Positions 34,051 through 41,852 of a stretch of 64,000 nucleotides of DNA are shown piece by piece. Under the pieces are notes generated by a model that saw only the letters and a program-made list of their open reading frames with translations, was not told the origin of the DNA and made no database searches. The position numbers were made by a program, and so were the translations under genes. The stretch's first letter is position 1. Each line of letters starts with the position of its first letter. The stretch covers positions 6,387,501-6,451,500 of the forward strand of contig NZ_AP023262.1 in NCBI RefSeq assembly GCF_016756615.1, in the 5' to 3' direction. This DNA is from Mesorhizobium sp. L-8-3 (GTDB lineage: Bacteria; Pseudomonadota; Alphaproteobacteria; Rhizobiales; Rhizobiaceae).

Positions 34051-35349
34051 TTAGTTCTGGGCGGCATCAGTCAGACTGGCCGGCTGTTCCACCGGCTGCC
34101 GTTTCGACAGTTCCCGTTCCAGGAACCGCTTATCGATATCAGGCAACGGCTCGCCCTCGATCGTCGCCTCGAAGGCGCGCAGACGCTTGTAGATCGACAA
34201 CAGTTCGACGATCGTGGTCCATGAATTGACGAGATACTGGAACGACGAGCGCACCTGTTCGAACACATTGAGTATCTGGGTCATGACGCCCAGGGTCAGC
34301 TTGCCGGCAACGATGGAAGGTGCGAGCACGAAGGTGCCGAATATATTGTCGGCCTGCAGGTAGAAGATGCGGGCGACGTTGAAATACATATAGTGGAAAT
34401 AGAGCCGGAAATAGTTCCGGCGGACATTGGCGAAGAGCTCGGCGATCGTGAGCGGATCGGCCCGATCGTCATGGTCCTCGCCATAGACAAGCTCCTTGCG
34501 GTAGGCCGCTTCCACGCGCTGGTTGCGGAATTCGAGACCGGGAAGCTTCATGCCGACCAATGCCAGAAAGGCAGTGCCGAATACCGACCAGACGACGGCA
34601 GCCACCACCAGGGCGTAGGGGATACGCCCGATGAACGGCAGTTCCTCGACATCGGCGGAGAGCGCGAACAGGACCGGCAGGAAGGCGATCAGCGTCATGA
34701 CCGCGCGGACGAGGCTGACGCCTAGCCCCTCCATCGTCGTGGAGAAGCGCATCGTGTCTTCCTGGACGCGCTGGGAGGCACCCTCGATATGCCGCAGCCT
34801 GCCCCAATACGACATGTAGTATTCGTTCATCGCGGTTCGCCAGCGGAAGATCCAGTGGCTGATGAAAAACAGATTGAGCACCCCGACGGTGACCGCAAGG
34901 AAGGCAATGCCCGCGAAGTCGAGCATTCCCAGATAAAGCTGATCGACCGTGACAGGAGCAGTCCTGGCCAGCGCCTGCTGGATAAGGTCGTAGAACGGAC
35001 CATACCAAGCATTCACGGCGACACTCACCTGGACCGAGAAGTAGGTGGCGAAGATGATGAGTGCCGAACCCAGTATCGACCAGAGTTGCCAGCGATGCGG
35101 CGCATACAGGGACCAGACGGCATAGAAAAGCAGAACGCCGATCGCGTAGTAGATGTAGAACCACAGGAAGGGCGGCGACCAGAAAACCGAAACGCCGATG
35201 ATCGGGGGCTCGCCCGCGGCGGCAGGCGGGAGCCCTATGAGTGCGCCGATGTGCCGGCCGCCGAAGAACCAGAAAATGACGAGCGCAAGGGTCCAGACGG
35301 TCGCCGAAAGGAAAAACAGCCTGGGCCTTGGAAAGTAGGATACGAACAC
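34051..35349 (-). CDS. sbmA: SbmA/BacA family peptide transporter
   Basis: A 432-residue membrane protein of the SbmA/BacA family, a proton-driven importer of peptide antibiotics and, in rhizobia, the protein needed to survive plant defensin-like peptides in nodules. The N-terminus MFVSYFPRPRLFFLSATVW matches the family. So do NAWYGPFYDLIQQAL, HWIFRWRTAMNEYYMSYWGRLRHIEGASQRVQEDTMRF and the C-terminal RSSFQYLVNSWTTIVELLSIYKRL. The start is GTG 35349. It lies 115 bases downstream of an MFS transporter gene on the same strand. Confidence 0.94.
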   Translation of the reverse strand: MFVSYFPRPRLFFLSATVWTLALVIFWFFGGRHIGALIGLPPAAAGEPPIIGVSVFWSPPFLWFYIYYAIGVLLFYAVWSLYAPHRWQLWSILGSALIIFATYFSVQVSVAVNAWYGPFYDLIQQALARTAPVTVDQLYLGMLDFAGIAFLAVTVGVLNLFFISHWIFRWRTAMNEYYMSYWGRLRHIEGASQRVQEDTMRFSTTMEGLGVSLVRAVMTLIAFLPVLFALSADVEELPFIGRIPYALVVAAVVWSVFGTAFLALVGMKLPGLEFRNQRVEAAYRKELVYGEDHDDRADPLTIAELFANVRRNYFRLYFHYMYFNVARIFYLQADNIFGTFVLAPSIVAGKLTLGVMTQILNVFEQVRSSFQYLVNSWTTIVELLSIYKRLRAFEATIEGEPLPDIDKRFLERELSKRQPVEQPASLTDAAQN

Positions 35350-35464
35350 TTTGGAGATTTCCTTTCAGCGTGATCCGTGACGGATCTGTTCGCGGCATGA
35401 AGTCACAATTTTCCGCGAAAGGAAACGACGCGGCCGGGGAAAGGTTGTCACCGGCCGGATCACT

Positions 35465-36628
35465 TCATGGCGATCTTGCCGCCGGCCCAGACGACCAGCC
35501 GATCAATCCCGACAGCAGCAGCGCCGCTGCCGCCCCGAGGGAGGGGGCGAAAAAACTGCCAGTCCAGTCAGCGGCGATGCCCGCCAGGATCGGCCCAATG
35601 ATCTGGCCGATGCCGAAAGCTCCGGTCATCAGCGCGAAGACACGGCGCGGCGCCTCCGGCGCCAGCAGTCGCCCGGCCTGCAGCCCGAGCGCGGTGATGG
35701 CGATGAAGGTACCGCCGAGCAGGACGCCGCCGGCGAGAGGCCCGACAACCCCGCCGGTTCCGACGCTCGCCCAGACGCCGAGGGCCTCGACCACGCAGGC
35801 GACGGCAAAGGTGGATGTCAGCCCCCATCGCTTCGCGAGGCTTTGCCAGAAATAGACCGAGGGAATGCCGGCCAGGCCGGTCGCCAGCCAGACTGTCGAT
35901 TCGAAGAGCCGGCCTCCCTCGCCCGCGCGAATGATGGCGACGAGGAAGGTAGCCGTCACGACGTAGCCCAGGCCGAACAGGCCGTAAGCGACAATGATCT
36001 TCCGCAATGCTCGGCTGGCCGGCAGCGGCGGCTCCCGGCGCGCTGTACCCTGCGAAATCGGCCCGCGGTCGATCAGAAGCAGTACAGCGACGAACCCGGC
36101 GGCGGAGAGGATTCCCGCCCACAGCCAGTCGGCTGTCCACGGGGCACCGACAAGGACGAGCGCGCCGGTCATCAGCGCCGAAACGGCGATGCCAACGCCG
36201 ACGCCGGAAAAATGCATGGCCTGCAGGTCGTTGCGCCCGGCCGCTGCGAGGTGGCTGAAGACGATGGACGCGAGGAACACCATCATGAAGGCGCTGGCGA
36301 GGCCTGCCGCAAGACGGATCGTAAGGAAGAGCAGGAGACTGGTGGTGAAGGCCATCGCCGTGGCCAGCGCCGCATTGGCCGCGAGCGCGACCAGCATCAA
36401 CATGCGTTCGCGCCCGTCGGCCCAGGCCCCGGCGGCGGCGAAGGCGCCGAGCAGGTAGCCGAGATAGTTCGCGGATGCGATCAAGCCGGCGTCGGAGGCC
36501 GACAGGCCGATCTCGTCCATCATGCCGGGCAGGATCGGCGTATAGACGAAGCGGCCCATCCCCATGGCCACGGCCATGGCGATCATTCCGGCAAGAGCGA
36601 AGCGGAGGGGAGAGGCCGGCTGCGTCAT
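35465..36628 (-). CDS. YbfB/YjiJ-type MFS transporter
   Basis: A 387-residue 12-helix major facilitator. The N-terminus PLRFALAGMIAMAVAMGMGRFVYTPILPGMM is the signature of the YbfB/YjiJ group. Helix 2-3 loop charges (GAWADGRERMLM) and the C-terminal half PRRVFALMTGAFGIGQIIGP complete the fold. Substrate unknown. The next gene downstream is sbmA; upstream on the same strand is a 62-residue small protein. Confidence 0.88.
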   Translation of the reverse strand: MTQPASPLRFALAGMIAMAVAMGMGRFVYTPILPGMMDEIGLSASDAGLIASANYLGYLLGAFAAAGAWADGRERMLMLVALAANAALATAMAFTTSLLLFLTIRLAAGLASAFMMVFLASIVFSHLAAAGRNDLQAMHFSGVGVGIAVSALMTGALVLVGAPWTADWLWAGILSAAGFVAVLLLIDRGPISQGTARREPPLPASRALRKIIVAYGLFGLGYVVTATFLVAIIRAGEGGRLFESTVWLATGLAGIPSVYFWQSLAKRWGLTSTFAVACVVEALGVWASVGTGGVVGPLAGGVLLGGTFIAITALGLQAGRLLAPEAPRRVFALMTGAFGIGQIIGPILAGIAADWTGSFFAPSLGAAAALLLSGLIGWSSGPAARSP

Positions 36629-36737
36629 GCGCCGACCATAGGCGAGTGTCCGGCCGTTTCAATCAGCTTCGGTGATCACTTCGGCTGGGCCACGGTTGAA
36701 CCCGGCACATGGGTTGCCGCGGCTCGGACCACGCCGC

Positions 36738-36926
36738 TCAGCCGCAGCAGGCCTGCAACTGCTGCCGGTAGCCCCGGTTGAAGGGCAGGTCGGCCAACTC
36801 ACGTACGGACATGTGCTCCAGTTCGGGATGCGACAGCGGATCACGGATCCAGGCAGCCCTTTCGTCCTCGGAAAAGGGCTTCGCCTGAGACGTCAGCGGC
36901 TTGATCAGGATTGAGAAAATCTTCAT
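36738..36926 (-). CDS. Small protein with a DUF1127-like C-terminus
   Basis: A 62-residue soluble protein (MKIFSILIKPLTSQ...). The end, HMSVRELADLPFNRGYRQQL, loosely matches the ELADIGLTR pattern of DUF1127 proteins, small regulators in alphaproteobacteria, and it finishes in two adjacent cysteines (QACCG). It is divergent from a LysR-type regulator 97 bases away, the classic arrangement for a regulated target, and is followed by the MFS transporter. Family assignment is tentative. Confidence 0.55.
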   Translation of the reverse strand: MKIFSILIKPLTSQAKPFSEDERAAWIRDPLSHPELEHMSVRELADLPFNRGYRQQLQACCG

Positions 36927-37023
36927 GTCAGCTCTCCTCAACATCCGAAAGCATCGCTATCTTCGGCCCGGTGACCGATTTTCTCAATCCAGAAATTGAA
37001 AACGGCATTTTAGAATATCTGAA

Positions 37024-37953
37024 ATGAGGAGCCTCAACGCCTTTCATCTCAACGGGCTGCGCGCCGTGGAAACCGTCGCGCGACGAGGCTCGTTGCTCGC
37101 CGCAGCCGAGGAGCTCGGCGTGTCGCCCAGCGCCGTCAGTCAGCAGATCCAGCGCACAGAACGCCAACTCGAGCGCACGCTCTTTGAACGAACGCGGAAC
37201 GGCCTCGTGCCGACCGAGTTCGGCTCCCTCTTCACGATGCGGCTCTCGTCTGGCTTTCGCGAACTGGCCCAGGCCGTCACGCTGGCAGACCGGGACACCG
37301 CAAACACGCTCGTCGTCTCGGTCGCTCCGGCCTTCGCCTCCAAATGGCTGCTGGCGCGACTTTCCCGGCACTTCGCCCTGCATCCCGGGGTGCTGCTGCG
37401 CATCGACGCCTCGGTGCAGCTCGCCGATCTCGACCGCTCCGATGTCGACATCGCGGTACGGCTGGGCAAGGGCAGTTGGCCCGGCGTCCGTGCCGAACTG
37501 CTGCTAGAACAGGAGATCTTCCCGGTCTGCGCCCCTTCTGTCGCAGCGACGCTGAAGACCGTCGAAGATCTCGCGACCGCCTGGTCGATCGACGACGAGA
37601 GTTCGATGATCACCTGGGACAGCTGGTTCGAGGCCGCCGGCGTCGCGCCGGTGGCGATGCAGCAAGGCGCAACCTTCACCGATCCGCTGCTCTGCCTGGA
37701 GTCGGTCATCGCCGGTCATGGCGTCATGCTCGCCTGGCAGTTGCTCGCCGCCGATGCCCTTGCCGACGGCCGTCTCGTGGCGCCTTTCGGCGTTCGCGCG
37801 GCGAGCGGCCTCGGTTATTGGCTGGTGATCTCGCCGAACCGCCCCGAGAATATCAAGGTCAGGAACTTCAAGAAGTGGATCAGAGCGGAGATCGCCGAAA
37901 CCATGGAGCAATTCGGCTCCGGCGGGTCGCCCGCCCGGCTATCACCGCCCTAG
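37024..37953 (+). CDS. LysR family transcriptional regulator (GcvA-like)
   Basis: A 309-residue regulator. The N-terminal winged helix-turn-helix is LRAVETVARRGSLLAAAEELGVSPSAVSQQIQRTERQLERTLFERTRNGLVPTEFG (about 12-67, described in parts), followed by a periplasmic-binding-like effector domain (TLVVSVAPAFASKWLLARLSRH). The first residues MRSLNAFHLNGLRAVE are close to GcvA-type activators. The adjacent divergent small protein and MFS transporter are candidate targets. Effector unknown. Confidence 0.92.
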   Translation: MRSLNAFHLNGLRAVETVARRGSLLAAAEELGVSPSAVSQQIQRTERQLERTLFERTRNGLVPTEFGSLFTMRLSSGFRELAQAVTLADRDTANTLVVSVAPAFASKWLLARLSRHFALHPGVLLRIDASVQLADLDRSDVDIAVRLGKGSWPGVRAELLLEQEIFPVCAPSVAATLKTVEDLATAWSIDDESSMITWDSWFEAAGVAPVAMQQGATFTDPLLCLESVIAGHGVMLAWQLLAADALADGRLVAPFGVRAASGLGYWLVISPNRPENIKVRNFKKWIRAEIAETMEQFGSGGSPARLSPP

Positions 37954-38053
37954 AGCGCCGCGCGTCCATTCGGACGCGCAAAGGACGCTCCAGCACTTTG
38001 AATCTACGCATCGTGCTTTCCGAAAATCGTGTACGATTTTCGGGCCGATGCGG
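37953..38053 (+). repeat. Intergenic repeat family A, copy 1
   Basis: Starts in the LysR stop codon. Hairpin 1 is GCGCGTCCattcGGACGCGC, then AAAGGACGCTC, then GCATCGTGCTTTCCG, then hairpin 2 CGAAAATCGtGTACGATTTTCG, and GATGCGG. A near-identical copy in reverse orientation is at 39512-39614, and diverged copies are at 52518-52618 and 41734-41831. Confidence 0.8.
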
Positions 38054-38172
38054 TAGGCGGCCACCAAACGCCGCCCCTGAACGGATCGCGGTGGAAAGCC
38101 CAAGCAGCCGGGTCTATGTATGGGCAAGCCCCAGCCCGTAGCATTGCGCATCATCTCAAGGCAGATAGCATC

Positions 38173-39429
38173 ATGACCTCACATTCGCGCGGCATCTCCG
38201 CTTCCATCGACCCGGTGAAACTCGACAGGCTTGCGGAAGTCGCCGTCAAGGTGGGCCTCCAGTTGCAGCCCGGCCAGGATCTCGTCCTGACCGGCCCGAT
38301 CGCGGCGCTGCCGCTGGTTCGCCGCATCGCCGAGCACGCCTACAAGGCCGGCGCCGGGCTGGTGGTACCCTTCTTCGCCGACGAGGAACTGACGCTGGCG
38401 CGTTACCGTTTCGGTGCGGATGCAAGCTTCGACCGTGCCTCCGGCTGGCTCTATGAAGGCATGGCCAAGGCCTTCGACGGCGGTGCGGCACGGCTCGCCA
38501 TAGCAGGCGACAATCCCATGCTGCTGTCGGGCGAGGATCCTGCCAAGGTGGCGCGCGCCAACAAAGCCAATTCGATGGCCTATCAGCCGGCGCTCGAGAA
38601 GATCGCCGGCTTCGACATCAACTGGAACATCGTGGCTTATCCGAACCCGTCCTGGGCCAAGCAGGTCTTCCCAGATGACGAGGAGGACGTGGCGGTGGCA
38701 AAACTGGCCGACGCGATCTTCGCCGCCTCGCGCGTCGACGTCGACGATCCCGTCGCGGCGTGGAAGGAGCACAATGCCGCGCTTGCCCGGCGTACCGCCT
38801 GGCTCAACGGCAAGGCGTTCCACGCGCTTCATTTCTCAGGCCCGGGCACCGATCTGACGGTGGGTCTCGCCGATGGCCATGAATGGCATGGCGGCGCCTC
38901 GACGGCCAAGAACGGCATCACCTGCAACCCGAACATCCCGACCGAGGAGGTGTTCACGACGCCGCACGCGCTCCGGGTCGAAGGCCATGTGACCAGCACC
39001 AAGCCGCTGTCGCATCAGGGCACGCTGATCGAGGGCATCGCCGTGCGTTTCGAGGGAGGTCGCATCGTCGCGTCCCGGGCGACGCGCGGCGAGGAGGTGT
39101 TGAACAAGGTGCTCGACACCGACGAAGGCGCGAGGCGACTGGGCGAAGTGGCGCTCGTGCCGCATTCCTCGCCGATCTCGAAGAGCGGCCTGCTGTTCTT
39201 CAACACGCTGTTCGACGAAAACGCCTCCAGCCATATCGCGCTGGGTCAGTGCTACTCGAAATGCTTTATCGATGGCGCATCGCTTTCGCCCGACGAGATC
39301 GCGGCGCGCGGCGGCAACAAGAGCTTCATCCACATCGACTGGATGATCGGCTCCGACCAGGTCGACGTCGACGGGCTGCATAAGGATGGCAGCCGCGAGC
39401 CGGTCATGCGCAAAGGCGAGTGGGTTTAA
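38173..39429 (+). CDS. M29 family aminopeptidase
   Basis: A 418-residue metal-dependent aminopeptidase of the AmpS/T/PepS family. The N-terminal domain has LAEVAVKVGLQLQPGQDLVL. The metal ligands lie in the C-terminal half: NIPTEEVFTTPH (Glu), GEVALVPHSSPIS (Glu), ASSHIALGQCY (His) and FIHIDWMIGSDQVDVDG (His, Asp). It removes N-terminal residues from peptides in the cytoplasm. ATG 38173 is preferred over an open frame extending to 38029 through a family A repeat. It is convergent with the ArsC-like gene. Confidence 0.93.
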   Translation: MTSHSRGISASIDPVKLDRLAEVAVKVGLQLQPGQDLVLTGPIAALPLVRRIAEHAYKAGAGLVVPFFADEELTLARYRFGADASFDRASGWLYEGMAKAFDGGAARLAIAGDNPMLLSGEDPAKVARANKANSMAYQPALEKIAGFDINWNIVAYPNPSWAKQVFPDDEEDVAVAKLADAIFAASRVDVDDPVAAWKEHNAALARRTAWLNGKAFHALHFSGPGTDLTVGLADGHEWHGGASTAKNGITCNPNIPTEEVFTTPHALRVEGHVTSTKPLSHQGTLIEGIAVRFEGGRIVASRATRGEEVLNKVLDTDEGARRLGEVALVPHSSPISKSGLLFFNTLFDENASSHIALGQCYSKCFIDGASLSPDEIAARGGNKSFIHIDWMIGSDQVDVDGLHKDGSREPVMRKGEWV

Positions 39430-39669
39430 TACCAGTAGGCGTGGATGCTGACGCATCCACGCCGCCTCAAACGCCGGCGCGGCCCCTCCGGGCCGCTTGG
39501 CTTTCGCGCTGCCGCATCGGCCCGAAAATCGTACGCGATTTTCGGAAAGCACGATGCGGCACCTGATAGTGGCAGAGCGTCCTTTGCGCGTCCAAGTGGA
39601 CGCGCGGCGCTCTGACGGGCGTGGGCCACGCGGTCGCGCGCTCCAACGGTCGATTTCATTGACCGTTGG
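39430..39669 (-). repeat. Intergenic repeat family B, copy 2, interrupted by a family A element
   Basis: Read on the minus strand, it starts with a 27-base palindrome (arms CCAACGGTC and GACCGTTGG, 39643-39669), then GGAGCGCGCGACCGCGTGGC and GGCCCACGCCCG. A family A element (39512-39614) follows, then the rest of B: GCGCGAAAGCCAAGCGG, GGGCCGCGCCGGCG, TTTGAGGCGG and GTGGATGCgtcaGCATCCAC. Copy 1 at 3521 has the two B halves contiguous. It separates the convergent M29 peptidase and ArsC-like genes. Confidence 0.78.
39512..39614 (-). repeat. Intergenic repeat family A, copy 2, inside a family B repeat
   Basis: The reverse complement matches copy 1 over nearly its whole length, including GCGCGTCCacttGGACGCGC, AAAGGACGCTC, GCATCGTGCTTTCCG and the CGAAAATCGcGTACGATTTTCG hairpin. 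Its position splits the family B repeat. Confidence 0.8.
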
Positions 39670-39676
39670 TCTGACC

Positions 39677-40033
39677 TCAGCGTGCGTCGGCCACGGCCTG
39701 TTCATAGGCATCGGCCTTGAAGCCGACCATGAAGCGGCCCTCCACATCGAGGACCGGCCGCTTGATCATCGTCGGCTGGGCCAGCATCAAGGCCGTAGCC
39801 TTCTCGGCGTCGAGGCCGGCCTTGTCGGCTTCGGGCAGTTCGCGGAAGGTCGTGCTCGACTTGTTGAGCAGCTTCTCCCAGCCCAGCGCGTCTCGCCAGC
39901 GGACGAGCGTCGCGCGATCCAGCCCGTCGACCCGGTAGTCGTGGAAGCCATAGGCCAATCCCTTGCCCTCCAGCCAGGCTCGTGCCTTCTTCACGGTGTC
40001 GCAGTTCCTGATACCGTACATCGTGATGGTCAT
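39677..40033 (-). CDS. ArsC/Spx/YffB-family thioredoxin-fold protein
   Basis: A 118-residue protein of the ArsC-related family. It has ITMYGIRNCDTVKKARAWLEGKG at the start, with a single active cysteine and the DTVKKAR pattern of YffB rather than CxxC. LNKSSTTFRELPE and the C-terminal IKRPVLDVEGRFMVGF cis-proline loop follow. Family members include arsenate reductases and RNA-polymerase-binding regulators. The YffB-like pattern makes an arsenate role less likely. ATG 40033 is used; ATG 40021 is also possible. Confidence 0.88.
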   Translation of the reverse strand: MTITMYGIRNCDTVKKARAWLEGKGLAYGFHDYRVDGLDRATLVRWRDALGWEKLLNKSSTTFRELPEADKAGLDAEKATALMLAQPTMIKRPVLDVEGRFMVGFKADAYEQAVADAR

Positions 40034-40132
40034 TAGCGCTCGCCTTTCCGTGTCGAGCAACCCGCATGGACGAGCGGCGCGGTCGGGTCAAGTCCGCGGC
40101 ACTCTTTGCTCTCCCGACGGGGCCAATCGCCT

Positions 40133-41011
40133 TCAGCGTGGGGACGACATCAAGAACTCCTCTACGACTGCGGCCGCGTCGTCGGGAAACTCCTCGTAGA
40201 AGGAGAGCCTGCCGGATTGCAGCTCGAGGCTTTCGACATTGTCGAGGCGGCCCAGTTCCTGCATCTCCGCTTTCGACCTGCGGGGACAGTCCCGCGCATG
40301 AACCGACAGCAGCTTGCCTCGCACGCCGCGCGCCGCTCGCAGGAACGCCGCGCGATCGACATAGGGGTCAAGTTCGCCCGCGACGAAGCGGAACGAAGCG
40401 TGGCGCGCGCCCGGGGCCTCGGTGACGGCCCGCTTCAGCGCCATCCGCTCCGGCGTCGGCCAGCCCGGGTCGGCATAGACGTGACCACGCGTCATCATGC
40501 GGATGACGGGACCGTTGACGTTGAGCCGGTAGAGCGGCGGGCCGATCACGGGCAGGTCGATCATACGGGACAGCCATCGGAACATGGCGAGACGCCGCCC
40601 GGCCATGGTCGGCAAGGGTCCCCGCCACGTCGGGGAGAGCAGGCAGAGCCTTCCGGTGCTTCGGGGATCGTCGCCCGCCTGCCCCAGCAGATAGCCCGCC
40701 GCATGTCCCGCCGCCACGGTCGCCACGGGATGGACGACCCCGGTCAGAAGGAAGCGCAGGAATGCGCGATAGAAATCCGGGCGCCAGGCGACGGCCGGAC
40801 GCGGCAAGTCTCCGAAGCCGGGCCAATCGACTGAAACAGTGGAGAAGGATCGAGAGAGGCGTTGCTGAAGCGGCAGCATCTCTGTGCGGGTCGAGATCGA
40901 ACTCAGCGCCGGCAGCAGCAAGAGCTCCGGACCGGATCCGATGCACGTCACGCCGAGGGTGACGCGTTCTCCCTCGACGGTCCAATCGATCCGCTCAGCC
41001 TTTCCCTCCAA
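40133..41011 (-). CDS. Alpha/beta hydrolase
   Basis: A 292-residue alpha/beta-hydrolase fold protein. The lid-side strand is GPELLLLPALSSISTRTEM, the second strand DWPGFGDLPRP, and the nucleophile-elbow position is in VATVAAGHAAGYLLGQ, where the usual serine of GxSxG appears as His, so hydrolytic activity is doubtful. ASFRFVAGELDPYVDRAAFLRA carries the acid loop. The start is TTG 41011: AAGGAGG lies six bases before it, whereas in-frame codons further upstream have none. It lies just downstream of the TetR regulator on the same strand. Confidence 0.75.
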   Translation of the reverse strand: MEGKAERIDWTVEGERVTLGVTCIGSGPELLLLPALSSISTRTEMLPLQQRLSRSFSTVSVDWPGFGDLPRPAVAWRPDFYRAFLRFLLTGVVHPVATVAAGHAAGYLLGQAGDDPRSTGRLCLLSPTWRGPLPTMAGRRLAMFRWLSRMIDLPVIGPPLYRLNVNGPVIRMMTRGHVYADPGWPTPERMALKRAVTEAPGARHASFRFVAGELDPYVDRAAFLRAARGVRGKLLSVHARDCPRRSKAEMQELGRLDNVESLELQSGRLSFYEEFPDDAAAVVEEFLMSSPR

Positions 41012-41050
41012 TGCCGACCTCCTTCCCACGCGGGACAAACGAACCGTTGG

Positions 41051-41665
41051 CTAAGGCGTGATCGCCTCGACGAGGATACGATTCTGACGGCGTATGGCAG
41101 CGCGCAGTTCGGGCATTTTGGCGGCATCGCGCTTCACGAATTCGATGAACATCATGTTCATGTTGTTGAAAACCAGCTCGCCGACAGTGCGTCCATCCAC
41201 GTCGCCACGAACGAGGCCGAGAGACTGCAGACGCGCGATCAACGCGCAGATCTGGTCGGTCAGCCCGCGATCGAGCTCGCCATAGGTGCGACCGAAGGGA
41301 CTCTCCGGCTGCCGGGTCGATATCGCCATGGCCTGCCGCCACATCTCCTTGCTGAGATAGATGAGCGAGTGTTCGATGTAGATGCCTATGAGCGTATCGA
41401 TCGCGTCGCCGACATGGGCCGGCGGATCCGACACCACATCCCGGCCCGCATTCAGCACCTCGTTCACTTCCATCGAGACTATGGCGACAAGGATGTCGCC
41501 CTTGTTGCGGTAGTAGTTGTAGATCGTGCCGACCGACACCTCGGCCTGTGCCGCGATCGTCTCGATCTTGGCGCCTTCATATCCTGCCTCGCGAAACAGC
41601 GCCGCGGCCGCCTCCACGATGCGCCGGTGACGGTCCGCCTTGTGCTTGGCTCGCAATCCGCTCAT
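41051..41665 (-). CDS. TetR family transcriptional regulator
   Basis: A 204-residue repressor-type protein. The helix-turn-helix is IVEAAAALFREAGYEGAKIE followed by TIAAQAEVSVGTIYNYYRNKGDILVAI (about 14-60), and the rest is an all-helical ligand domain. It is divergent from the polyamine-type ABC importer. A 24-base inverted repeat at 41693-41716, just upstream of its start, is a likely operator, which would make it autoregulated and in control of the importer. Ligand unknown. Confidence 0.9.
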   Translation of the reverse strand: MSGLRAKHKADRHRRIVEAAAALFREAGYEGAKIETIAAQAEVSVGTIYNYYRNKGDILVAIVSMEVNEVLNAGRDVVSDPPAHVGDAIDTLIGIYIEHSLIYLSKEMWRQAMAISTRQPESPFGRTYGELDRGLTDQICALIARLQSLGLVRGDVDGRTVGELVFNNMNMMFIEFVKRDAAKMPELRAAIRRQNRILVEAITP

Positions 41666-41692
41666 GCGTCGTATGTGGCACGAAATTCAAAT

Positions 41693-41716
41693 TGACTCAA
41701 TTTTGGAATTGGTTCA
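41693..41716. promoter_or_regulatory. Candidate TetR operator
   Basis: Inverted arms TGACTCAATT (41693-41702) and AATTGGTTCA (41707-41716) pair at eight of ten positions around a 4-base centre. The site is AT-rich in a GC-rich genome, 28 bases before the TetR start and upstream of the divergent ABC operon. Function inferred from position and symmetry. Confidence 0.5.
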
Positions 41717-41733
41717 GCTTTTTACCAACACGC

Positions 41734-41831
41734 CTGCCGCATCGTGCCGAAGTGATGGGCTTCGCAAAGACGATGCGGGGATCCAAAGAAGCTGAGCGTC
41801 TCCTATGCGTCCGGTTGGACGTGTGGCGCTC
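41734..41831 (-). repeat. Intergenic repeat family A, copy 4 (diverged)
   Basis: Read on the minus strand it keeps the order and hairpins of family A but with many changes: GAGCGCCACACGTCCaaccGGACGCATAG, GACGCTC, CCGCATCGTCTTTGCG and CGATGCGGC. It lies between the candidate TetR operator and the start of the binding-protein gene. Confidence 0.55.
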
Positions 41832-41852
41832 CAAGGCAGGGGAGAACATTCG

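Noticed and set aside
38029..38172. N-terminal extension of the M29 aminopeptidase
   Set aside because: The extension is encoded by a family A repeat and has no similarity to the protein family.
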